Shown here: piece after piece, positions 24,854 to 32,068 of the stretch
Position numbering within the stretch: position 1 is the stretch's first letter
Layout of the letters: each line of letters opens with the position of its first letter
Assembly (NCBI RefSeq): GCF_026225065.1
Contig: NZ_JAMFSB010000391.1
Coordinates: 1 to 36,635 of the forward strand
Origin: Paraburkholderia sp.
GTDB taxonomy: Bacteria > Pseudomonadota > Gammaproteobacteria > Burkholderiales > Burkholderiaceae
DNA: 36,635 nt
Direction: 5' to 3'
Notes under the pieces: model-generated
What the model was told of the DNA's origin: nothing
The model's input: the letters and a program-made list of their open reading frames with translations, nothing else
The model's database searches: none
Made by a program: the position numbers and the translations under genes

Positions 24854-25645
24854 ATGCCTCGCTTCGCCGCCAACCTGACCATGATGTACACCGAGCACGG
24901 CTTTCTCGAGCGTTTTGCCGCCGCGGCGCAAGACGGCTTCAAGGCCGTGGAATTTCTGTTTCCTTACGATTTTCCCGCCGAGGAGATCAAGAAGCGCCTC
25001 GTCGATCACGGCCTGACCCAAGCCCTCTTCAATGCGCCGCCGGGCAACTGGGCGGGGGGCGAGCGCGGCATTGCATCGCTGCCGGGCCGCGAAGAAGAGT
25101 TTCGCCGCAGCTTCGATACCGCGCTCGACTACACCCGCCAACTCGGCAATCGCACGCTGCATGTGATGGCCGGCCTGATTGGGGCGGATCAATCGCGCGA
25201 GCGGCACCGCGAGGTGTATCTGCAGAACCTGGCGTATGCCGCTCAGACTGCGCAGGCCGACGGGATCACGATAGTGATCGAGCCGATCAATACGCGCGAC
25301 ATCCCCGGCTTCTTTCTCAATCGTCAGGACGACGCACAATCGGTCTGCGCAGAAGTGGGCGCGCCAAACCTGAAGGTGCAGTTCGACTGCTATCACTGCC
25401 AGATCGTCGAGGGCGACCTTGCATTCAAGCTGAAACGCGATATGGCCGGCATCGGGCATATTCAGATTGCCGGTGTGCCTGAGCGGCACGAGCCGGACAT
25501 CGGCGAACTGAACTACCCCTATCTGTTCGATCTGATCGACAAGCTCGGCTATGACGGGTGGGTCGGTTGCGAGTACCGGCCGCGGGCAGGGACGTCGGAA
25601 GGCCTGGGCTGGCTCAAGGACTATCAAGGACGGCAGACATCATGA
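24854..25645 (+). CDS. otnI: 2-oxo-tetronate isomerase (hydroxypyruvate isomerase family)
   Basis: 263 aa from the ATG at 24854, with AAAGGAG 8 bases upstream. The frame is open to 24758 but that part is not family-like. A TIM barrel with [21 protein letters not shown] and the metal ligands in [41 protein letters not shown] and [10 protein letters not shown] is visible. It interconverts 2-oxo- and 3-oxo-tetronate and feeds both threonate and erythronate routes into OtnK. It overlaps denD by four bases. Confidence 0.92.
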   Translation: MPRFAANLTMMYTEHGFLERFAAAAQDGFKAVEFLFPYDFPAEEIKKRLVDHGLTQALFNAPPGNWAGGERGIASLPGREEEFRRSFDTALDYTRQLGNRTLHVMAGLIGADQSRERHREVYLQNLAYAAQTAQADGITIVIEPINTRDIPGFFLNRQDDAQSVCAEVGAPNLKVQFDCYHCQIVEGDLAFKLKRDMAGIGHIQIAGVPERHEPDIGELNYPYLFDLIDKLGYDGWVGCEYRPRAGTSEGLGWLKDYQGRQTS

Positions 25646-26622
25646 AAGTACTGATCACCGGCGGCGCGGGGTTTCTCGGTCAACGTCTCGCACGCGAACT
25701 GTTGGCGCGCGGCGAACTGAAGGGACCGGACGGCCAGCCGCAGCCGATTACCGAACTGGTACTGCTCGACGTCGTCACCGCCAGCGGTTTTAACGACAGC
25801 CGGGTTCGCGCCGAAGTGGGCGATATCGCCGAGCGCGGCGTACTCGAACGCGTGATCGACGAGCGGACCTCAGCCATCTTCCATCTGGCCGCGATTGTCA
25901 GCGGCCAGGCCGAGGCGGATTTCGACCTCGGTATGCGCATCAATCTCGATGCCTCGCGCCTGCTGCTGGAAACTTGCCGGCTGCGTGGGCATCGGCCGCG
26001 CGTGGTATTCACGAGTTCGGTTGCCGTGTACGGTGGCGATATGCCGGACGTCGTGCGCAACGATACGGCCTTGAATCCGCAGTCCTCGTATGGCACGCAG
26101 AAGGCGATTGCCGAGCTGCTGCTAAACGATTACACGCGGCGTGGTTTCGTCGACGGGCGGGTGTTGCGTCTGCCGACCATCAGCGTGCGCCCCGGCAAGC
26201 CGAATGCGGCGGCCTCGTCGTTTGCGAGCGGGATCATTCGCGAGCCGCTGAACGGCGAGGCGGCGATCTGCCCAGTGGCGGGTGGCACGCGCCTGTGGTT
26301 GCTGTCGCCGCGCAAAGCGATTGCCTGCCTGATTGCGGGGCTCGAAATTGACGCCGCCGCGCTCGGCAATCTGCGGGCGGTGAATTTGCCGGGTATTTCG
26401 GTGAGCGTTGACGAGATGGTTGCTGCGCTGCGCGAAGTCGCAGGTGAAGAGGTGGTCAAACGCATCGAATGGCAGACGGACCCGCGTATCGAGAAGATTG
26501 TGGGTAGTTGGCCGGGCCGTTGGGATACCGTGCGCGCTGAACAACTCGGGCTGAAAGGCGAGTCGAGCTTTGCAGACGTGATCCGCAGTTACATCGAGGA
26601 TGAGCACATTCAGCTCCTTTGA
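25642..26622 (+). CDS. denD: D-erythronate dehydrogenase (extended SDR family)
   Basis: 326 aa. The NAD motif [12 protein letters not shown] lies at the N-terminus, with [16 protein letters not shown] and the catalytic [12 protein letters not shown] (Y-x3-K). DenD oxidises D-erythronate to the 2-oxo acid. Placement at the end of otnK-otnC-otnI, with an ATGA overlap with otnI, supports the assignment. Alternatively it is an NAD-dependent epimerase of unknown substrate, but the cluster makes this less likely. Confidence 0.9.
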   Translation: MKVLITGGAGFLGQRLARELLARGELKGPDGQPQPITELVLLDVVTASGFNDSRVRAEVGDIAERGVLERVIDERTSAIFHLAAIVSGQAEADFDLGMRINLDASRLLLETCRLRGHRPRVVFTSSVAVYGGDMPDVVRNDTALNPQSSYGTQKAIAELLLNDYTRRGFVDGRVLRLPTISVRPGKPNAAASSFASGIIREPLNGEAAICPVAGGTRLWLLSPRKAIACLIAGLEIDAAALGNLRAVNLPGISVSVDEMVAALREVAGEEVVKRIEWQTDPRIEKIVGSWPGRWDTVRAEQLGLKGESSFADVIRSYIEDEHIQLL

Positions 26623-26955
26623 CGGAACGCAAAGCCTGATTCTTCCGATGTTTGTCTCCGATTGCCGATGCCCGCCGCACTTGACACGGTTTCCGCGCCA
26701 CGCCTATCATCAGGGCTGAATGTTCGATATACGATCTGTTGTTCGTATATCGAACAATTCGGAGTCAGCCGAAGCTGTTCGCTGCTATCCTTAGATGGGC
26801 CGTAAAGAGTTCGCGGCGCGTTGCGGCATGGGCTCCGGATATCCCTTCCGCTCGCCGCGACGGGGTGACCGCGCAGGCGGCCCCACCGCGCGACGCGCCG
26901 GCTGCGCCGGTTACGTGGCGAAGCAAGAGGCGCAGTATTCAACTGGAGACATCAC
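26623..26955 (+). promoter_or_regulatory. pcaF promoter and leader
   Basis: This 333-bp gap contains no convincing gene. TTGACA (26681-26686) and TATCAT (26705-26710), 18 bp apart, form a near-consensus sigma-70 promoter. The start would be near 26717, just before the PcaR-like inverted repeat at 26721-26756. About 190 bp of GC-rich leader follows, with GGAG 9 bases before the pcaF ATG. A repressor or roadblock role would suit this layout. If the regulator activates, a second promoter further down must be used. Confidence 0.6.
26721..26756. promoter_or_regulatory. PcaR/IclR-type operator, 14-bp inverted repeat
   Basis: TGTTCGATATACGA (26721-26734) and TCGTATATCGAACA (26743-26756) are perfect inverted copies around an 8-bp spacer. 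The right part GTTCGTATATCGAAC is also a 15-bp palindrome by itself. The GTTCGATA-type box resembles the sites described for PcaR in Pseudomonas. A PcaR-like gene lies at 19913-20746. Confidence 0.75.
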
Positions 26956-28158
26956 ATGACTGAAGCTTTCCTGTGCGACGCGATTCGCACACCGATTGGC
27001 CGCTATGCGGGTTCATTGTCGTCCGTGCGTGCCGACGACCTGGGCGCTGTGCCGCTCAAGGCGCTGATGGAGCGCAACAAGGAAGTCGACTGGAACGCGA
27101 TCGACGATGTGATCTACGGCTGCGCCAACCAGGCTGGCGAAGATAACCGCAACGTCGCGCGCATGTCGCTGCTACTGGCGGGTTTGCCGCAAGACGTGCC
27201 GGGTTCTACCGTCAACCGGTTGTGCGGCTCGGGCATGGACGCCGTCGGCATCGCAGCGCGCGCGATCAAATCGGGCGAGGCTGCATTGATGGTGGCGGGC
27301 GGTGTCGAAAGCATGAGCCGTGCGCCGTTCGTGATGGGCAAGGCAACCAGCGCGTTCTCGCGCCAGGCCGATATCTTCGACACAACGATTGGCTGGCGTT
27401 TCGTCAATCCGCTGATGAAGCAGCTCTACGGCGTCGATTCGATGCCGGAAACCGGCGAAAACGTTGCGACCGACTACAAGGTGAGCCGCGCCGATCAGGA
27501 CGCGTTTGCACTGCGCAGCCAGCAGAAAGCCGCACGTGCGCAACGCGATGGCACCCTTGCGCAGGAAATCGTGTCAGTGACGATTGCGCAGAAGAAGGGC
27601 GATCCGCTGGTGGTGTCGCAGGATGAACACCCGCGGGAAACCAGTCTCGAGGCGCTTGCCAAATTGAAAGGCGTGGTGCGTCCGGACGGCACCGTCACCG
27701 CCGGCAACGCCTCAGGCGTGAACGACGGCGCCGCCGCGCTGCTGCTCGCAAACGAAGCGACGGCCAAGCGGTTCGGCCTGACGCCACGGGCACGCGTGCT
27801 CGGCATCGCTACTGCTGGCGTCGCGCCGCGCGTGATGGGCATCGGCCCGGCGCCGGCTACGCAAAAGCTGCTGGCGCGCCTGAACATGACGATCGATCAG
27901 TTCGACGTGATCGAATTGAACGAGGCGTTTGCGTCGCAGGGGATCGCGGTATTGCGCACACTGGGTGTCGCGGACGATGACGCTCGCGTGAATCCGAACG
28001 GCGGCGCGATTGCGTTGGGTCATCCGCTCGGCATGAGCGGCGCGCGGCTCGTCACTACGGCGATGTATCAACTGCAACGCACGAAGGGCCGTTTCGCGCT
28101 CTGCACGATGTGTATCGGCGTTGGCCAGGGCATTGCGATCGCGATCGAACGCGTTTGA
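26956..28158 (+). CDS. pcaF: Beta-ketoadipyl-CoA thiolase
   Basis: 400 aa thiolase with the classic catalytic numbering: C90 ([11 protein letters not shown]), H356 ([16 protein letters not shown]) and C386 ([10 protein letters not shown]). It cleaves beta-ketoadipyl-CoA with CoA into succinyl-CoA and acetyl-CoA, the last step of the protocatechuate and catechol pathways. [20 protein letters not shown] and the [15 protein letters not shown] block are typical of PcaF/PaaJ rather than acetoacetyl-CoA thiolases. A PcaR-like operator upstream favours PcaF over the phenylacetate enzyme. The pcaIJ transferase genes are not in the window. Confidence 0.9.
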   Translation: MTEAFLCDAIRTPIGRYAGSLSSVRADDLGAVPLKALMERNKEVDWNAIDDVIYGCANQAGEDNRNVARMSLLLAGLPQDVPGSTVNRLCGSGMDAVGIAARAIKSGEAALMVAGGVESMSRAPFVMGKATSAFSRQADIFDTTIGWRFVNPLMKQLYGVDSMPETGENVATDYKVSRADQDAFALRSQQKAARAQRDGTLAQEIVSVTIAQKKGDPLVVSQDEHPRETSLEALAKLKGVVRPDGTVTAGNASGVNDGAAALLLANEATAKRFGLTPRARVLGIATAGVAPRVMGIGPAPATQKLLARLNMTIDQFDVIELNEAFASQGIAVLRTLGVADDDARVNPNGGAIALGHPLGMSGARLVTTAMYQLQRTKGRFALCTMCIGVGQGIAIAIERV

Positions 28159-28174
28159 TTTTTTAGCACGCTGT

Positions 28175-28211
28175 AAAAGCCCCATTCGTTTATTAGCGAA
28201 TGGGGCTTTTT
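28175..28211 (+). terminator. Intrinsic terminator after pcaF
   Basis: AAAAGCCCCATTCG and CGAATGGGGCTTTT form a perfect 14-bp stem around an 8-base loop (28189-28196), ending in a T run. It starts 17 bases after the pcaF stop. The A-rich left arm means it could also stop transcription coming from the right. Confidence 0.95.
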
Positions 28212-28434
28212 CGTTAATGCGGTCCGGGTATATCCGCCATAGGTTCGTTGCGGATCGAAATGCGCCTGATTCGGGGACTCGCGCTTTTCCTGCTGACATG
28301 TACAATCGTTTCGCTGACGTTCTTTGAATGGTTTTCTTGCCGGAAGACCTGTTTATTCAGTTGTGCTGCATATATCGGCATTGAGTATTTACCTTATTGC
28401 AGCGCTCGATCAGACTATTTCAAGGAGAGTATCA

Positions 28435-29013
28435 ATGAAGGCAGCGACGATAGGCGCAGTTTTGCTGTTGACAGCGGCCGCCATTCAACCGGTCTGCGCG
28501 CAGACCGCGCTCGCGAATGCGACCCAGACCGTCGTGGGTGCAGTGCCTCCCGTGCACGTCAAGGCGGAGATCGTCGGCATCGATCCGGGCACACGTACTT
28601 TGACGCTGCAGGGGCCAGCCGGCAATGCCTTATCCGTGCTGGTGAGTCAAGAGGTGGCCGGTTTCGACAAGCTCCAGGTTGGCGACCAGGTCGACGTGCT
28701 TTATAAGAACGCGTTGCTCGTGAAGGCCGACAAGGTGACCAACAAGGGCATTCGTGCGCGTGTTGACACGCAGGTCTACGCACCGGCGTCGGGCGGCTTC
28801 GAATCGGCGCGGCAGATCGAAGTGCTCGCAACGGTGCAGAAGATCGACCGCAAGAAGGGGCTTGTCACGCTGCGCGGCGCTACTCAGACGCAGACGCTGC
28901 AGGTCGGCCCAGATGTTGATCTCAAGGACGTGAAGGTCGGCGATATGGTTCACGCCGTCTTCGTGTCGGCTGCGGCAGTGCAGGTTACGCCGCAGGGCGA
29001 GGCGGCACAGTAA
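28435..29013 (+). CDS. Exported small protein with two DUF5666-like beta domains
   Basis: 192 aa from the ATG at 28435, with AAGGAG 9 bases upstream. A signal peptide MKAATIGAVLLLTAAAIQPVCAQ is followed by two OB-like modules, about residues 38-110 (VKAEIVGIDPGTRTLTLQG...LQVGDQVDVLYKNALLV) and 125-180 (VLATVQKIDRKKGLVTLRG...VKVGDMVHAVFV). The V-x-x-ID-x-x-T/G-x-x-V/LTL-x-G then VGD pattern recurs in DUF5666/CusF-like periplasmic proteins. It precedes a two-component regulator. Its role may be in envelope or metal stress, but this is not shown by the sequence. Confidence 0.7.
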   Translation: MKAATIGAVLLLTAAAIQPVCAQTALANATQTVVGAVPPVHVKAEIVGIDPGTRTLTLQGPAGNALSVLVSQEVAGFDKLQVGDQVDVLYKNALLVKADKVTNKGIRARVDTQVYAPASGGFESARQIEVLATVQKIDRKKGLVTLRGATQTQTLQVGPDVDLKDVKVGDMVHAVFVSAAAVQVTPQGEAAQ

Positions 29014-29019
29014 CGGTCG

Positions 29020-29041
29020 CGACACGACAGGCGTCGTGTCG
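29020..29041. terminator. Stem-loop after the exported protein gene
   Basis: CGACACGAC-AGGC-GTCGTGTCG is a perfect 9-bp stem with a 4-base loop, beginning 7 bases after the stop codon. No T run follows directly, so it may be a weak terminator or an mRNA end-protecting hairpin. Confidence 0.45.
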
Positions 29042-29107
29042 AGTTGCATGGATAATTGTCGAGTTTTGTCGTGTGGCTCGAGTTGTGCAAAAACTATCGG
29101 CTATGCT
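29039..29107 (+). promoter_or_regulatory. Promoter of the response regulator gene with three TCGAGTT direct repeats
   Basis: TCGAGTT occurs at 29039-29045, 29059-29065 and 29078-29084, spaced 20 and 19 bp. The third copy takes the place of the -35 element, 17 bp before a -10-like TATGCT (29102-29107). This is the usual layout for an OmpR-family regulator activating its own promoter. The first copy overlaps the hairpin after the preceding gene. Confidence 0.4.
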
Positions 29108-29167
29108 CAGAGGTTCCCAACAGCCTCGCAGCGGCTGAAACCCCCGTCAGCGCCAGACAATTTACTC

Positions 29168-29875
29168 ATGCCTTTCCGTATCCTGCTCGTTGAAGACGAT
29201 AACCGCCTTTCTGCCCTGGTGGCGGGCTATCTGCGCAAGCACGACTATGAAGTCGAGGTCGTGCTGCACGGCAACGAAGCGGTGCCGGCCATTCTCAAAC
29301 GCCAGCCGGACCTGGTGATCCTCGACGTCAACCTGCCGGGCAAGGACGGTTTCCAGATCTGCCGCGAGGCGCGCGAACAGTTCAACGGCGTGATCATCAT
29401 GGTGACGGCGCGCGACGAACAGTTCGACGAAGTGCTGGGCCTCGAATTCGGCGCGGACGACTATGTCCACAAGCCGGTCGAACCGCGCGTCCTGCTCGCT
29501 CGCATCAAGGCGCAGTTGCGCCGCGTTTCGGGGCGCGCCGCGGAAATCTCGGGCCAGCCGGAGCGCTTTACGTTCGGCAAGTTCGAGATCAACCGGGCCG
29601 CCCGCACTGTGACGCTGCCTGACGGCACGCGGCCCGATCTGACCTCCGCAGAATTCGACCTGCTGTGGGCGCTTGTGAGTTGCGCGGGCGAGGTGGTGAG
29701 CCGCGACGACCTGATGCGGCAATTGAGGGGCATCGAGTTCGACGGCCTCGATCGCAGCATCGACGGCGGCATTTCCAAGTTGCGCCGCAAGCTGCATGAC
29801 GATTCGGGCACGCCACAACGTATCAAGACGGTGCGCGGCAAGGGCTATCAGTTCAGCAAGGAGGCATGGGAGTAA
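29168..29875 (+). CDS. OmpR-family response regulator (RstA-like)
   Basis: 235 aa from the ATG at 29168. A longer frame to 29036 runs through the promoter and is rejected. The receiver domain has the acidic pocket E9-D10-D11, phospho-acceptor D53 (LVILDVNLPGKDG), T80 and K102 (HKPVEP). The DNA-binding winged helix (about 135-232) shows LTSAEFDLLWALVSCAGEVVSRDDLM, DRSIDGGISKLRRKL and IKTVRGKGYQF. It resembles RstA. The matching sensor kinase is at 30892-32013, separated by a hydrolase gene. Confidence 0.9.
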   Translation: MPFRILLVEDDNRLSALVAGYLRKHDYEVEVVLHGNEAVPAILKRQPDLVILDVNLPGKDGFQICREAREQFNGVIIMVTARDEQFDEVLGLEFGADDYVHKPVEPRVLLARIKAQLRRVSGRAAEISGQPERFTFGKFEINRAARTVTLPDGTRPDLTSAEFDLLWALVSCAGEVVSRDDLMRQLRGIEFDGLDRSIDGGISKLRRKLHDDSGTPQRIKTVRGKGYQFSKEAWE

Positions 29876-30013
29876 CTTGCGAGCCGGGTTGGAAATTGCC
29901 TTAGAACAGCCTCGGAATCGCCGACAAAACTCCACATAGACCTGTTTCAAATCGACAGTCGCGGGCGCATTGCGTGGCTAGTATCGCAAGCTTGTTCATT
30001 TACGAGCTGCGTC

Positions 30014-30811
30014 ATGTCCCCCCGCGCCTTACCTCTTTCCAGACACGCTGTTTTGATGATCCATGGCCTGGGTGGGACGCGGCACGACTTCGGCTCACTC
30101 GATCGCAAGTTCGAGCAGATCGGCTGCGATGTGTATCTGCCGTCGTTGCCAGGGCACGGATCGCGGCCTGATCAATTGAGCGGCGTCAGCCTGCGCGACT
30201 ATATGCAGCTGCTTAGCCGCACGTATCGCGATCTGATCACGCGCTATGAACGTGTCGACGTGGCTGGCATCTCGATGGGCGCCTTGCTCGCGGTGATGCT
30301 GAGCGCCCGCGAGCGCATGACGCATAGCCGCCTGATTCTGCTGTCGCCGCCTCTCTTTCTCGACGGCTGGGGTGGTTCGCGTCTGCGCCCGCTGCGTTAT
30401 CTGATGTATTGCGTGCCGGGACTGCGTCATCTGATTCGCGTGCCGGAGGGCGAGCCGTTCGGTATCAAGAACGATCGTATCCGCAACCTGATTCGTCGCG
30501 CGCTGAAAAAGGGCAGTGGCGTTCACTATCCGTACGTACCGCTTGCAGCGATCGCTCAGGTGGACTGGATGCGTTTTGCGGTCAGACGCGCGCTTCCACG
30601 GGTGGCCTGCGAAACGCTGGTGATGCACTCGGAAGAGGACGAAGTGACGAGCATCCGTTCCGCAGAATTCGTCTGCGAACACCTGGGCAGCCGCGACGTC
30701 ACGCTCGTTCGCCTGACCGACAGCTACCACATGATCACACTCGACAACGAGCGCGATACCGTTGCCGATCGCACGCTTGCCTTCCTGCAGCGTCCCGCTA
30801 TGCTAACGTGA
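30014..30811 (+). CDS. Alpha/beta hydrolase (carboxylesterase/lipase-like)
   Basis: 265 aa, no signal peptide. The oxyanion segment is LMIHGLGG (14-21), the nucleophile elbow GISMG has S87, and D209 (HSEEDEV) and H239 (DSYHMIT) complete the triad. The overall shape fits monoacylglycerol-lipase or carboxylesterase Est30-type enzymes acting on short or medium acyl esters. It sits between the response regulator (138 bp upstream) and the histidine kinase (80 bp downstream), all on the plus strand, so it may belong to the same regulated unit. Confidence 0.82.
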   Translation: MSPRALPLSRHAVLMIHGLGGTRHDFGSLDRKFEQIGCDVYLPSLPGHGSRPDQLSGVSLRDYMQLLSRTYRDLITRYERVDVAGISMGALLAVMLSARERMTHSRLILLSPPLFLDGWGGSRLRPLRYLMYCVPGLRHLIRVPEGEPFGIKNDRIRNLIRRALKKGSGVHYPYVPLAAIAQVDWMRFAVRRALPRVACETLVMHSEEDEVTSIRSAEFVCEHLGSRDVTLVRLTDSYHMITLDNERDTVADRTLAFLQRPAMLT

Positions 30812-30891
30812 GTCGCGCGCAGGCCAAACGAAACTGATGGGCTGAACGGCCTCCTGCGGCCGGCGTACCTTCTTTCCTGACGTTCGTGATC

Positions 30892-32013
30892 ATGAATCCT
30901 GCCGCACCTAAACTCTCTGCTTTCCGCTATTGCAAATGGCGCTGGCTGAATTTTCGCCGCTCGTGGACGGATACGCGTGCCGACCGCATGCCGAGCTGGT
31001 CGCGGCTTTATCTGCGTGCCTACCTTCGTTTGCTGGGCCTTTCGCTGGTGGTGGCTGCGATTCCCTTACTCGGCTTGTCGTTCGAGCTGACCGCTGCGGT
31101 TGTATGGCACGGCTTCGTGGCGTTGCCGGGCGGTGTTGTGCCGGTCCTGGTCGTGGTGTTCGGCGTGCCGGCCGTGGTGGCGTATCGCTGGATGCGTCCG
31201 GTGTGGGTCGATCTGGTGATGGTCCGCGAGCGCGCGATCGATTTCACCGGCGGTCGTTTCAACACCCGCGCACGCGAGTCCTTTAGCACGATCATCGGCC
31301 CGCTGGCGCGCACGCTCAACGCGCTTGCCGAACGGATGGAACGGCTGATCGCCGCGCAGCGCGAGCTGACCAACGGCATCTCGCACGAACTGCGCACGCC
31401 GCTCGCACGGGTGCGTTTTGCGCTGGAGGTGTTGCGCGAACCGGCGTCCGCCGCCGAGTACGATAGTGCGCTGGCAAGCATCGATCAGGACGTTACCGAA
31501 CTGGACGAACTGATCGACATGAGTCTCACCTACGCAAGGCTCGAATACAGCTCGCTACAATCGAATCTTGAGCCAACCGTGCTCGCTATATGGTTCGACG
31601 GTCAGGTCAACGACGCGGCCTTGCTCTACACCGATAAGGAAATCGTGCCGCGCGTAGAGATCGATCCGGCGTTGCGCGTGGTGATGGACAAACGCTTGAT
31701 GTCGTACGCGATGCGCAATCTGCTGCGCAATGCGAGCAAATATGCGCGCGGCCAGATTCTGGTCGGCCTGGCGTTGCGGCACGGCAATGTGGAGATCTTT
31801 GTCGAAGACGACGGTGCCGGTGTGCCGGAGAGCGAGCGTGAGCGCATCTTCGACGCCTTTGTGCGGCTCGATCGCCACACCGGCGGTTACGGTCTGGGGC
31901 TTGCGATTACGCAACAGGTCTTGCGCGCGCACAAAGGCCGGATTGCGGTGACGGACCCATTGACGCTGCCGGGCGCGCGTTTCGAAATCAGTTGGCCGGC
32001 GGGTACGGCGTAA
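30892..32013 (+). CDS. Membrane sensor histidine kinase (RstB-like)
   Basis: 373 aa from the ATG at 30892. An in-frame GTG lies 6 bases earlier. Two membrane helices, about 43-63 and 82-98, are joined by only about 18 residues, so the kinase lacks the periplasmic sensor domain of typical RstB. A HAMP-like stretch follows (about 100-150), then the H-box NGISHELRTPLARVRF with H165, N-box MRNLLRNASKYA, G1 FVEDDGAGVPE, F-box ERIFDAFVRLDR and G2 GGYGLGLAI. Partner is probably the regulator at 29168-29875. Confidence 0.9.
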   Translation: MNPAAPKLSAFRYCKWRWLNFRRSWTDTRADRMPSWSRLYLRAYLRLLGLSLVVAAIPLLGLSFELTAAVVWHGFVALPGGVVPVLVVVFGVPAVVAYRWMRPVWVDLVMVRERAIDFTGGRFNTRARESFSTIIGPLARTLNALAERMERLIAAQRELTNGISHELRTPLARVRFALEVLREPASAAEYDSALASIDQDVTELDELIDMSLTYARLEYSSLQSNLEPTVLAIWFDGQVNDAALLYTDKEIVPRVEIDPALRVVMDKRLMSYAMRNLLRNASKYARGQILVGLALRHGNVEIFVEDDGAGVPESERERIFDAFVRLDRHTGGYGLGLAITQQVLRAHKGRIAVTDPLTLPGARFEISWPAGTA

Positions 32014-32068
32014 GCTGCCGTCTAACGACTACCTGACGTTCACCCTTCGCTTTCTTCTGGACGCCCCA

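Noticed and set aside
28248..28706. Open frame overlapping the exported small protein in another frame
   Set aside because: Arg/Gly-rich after the first third; the overlapping frame has a signal peptide, a ribosome site and recognisable domains.
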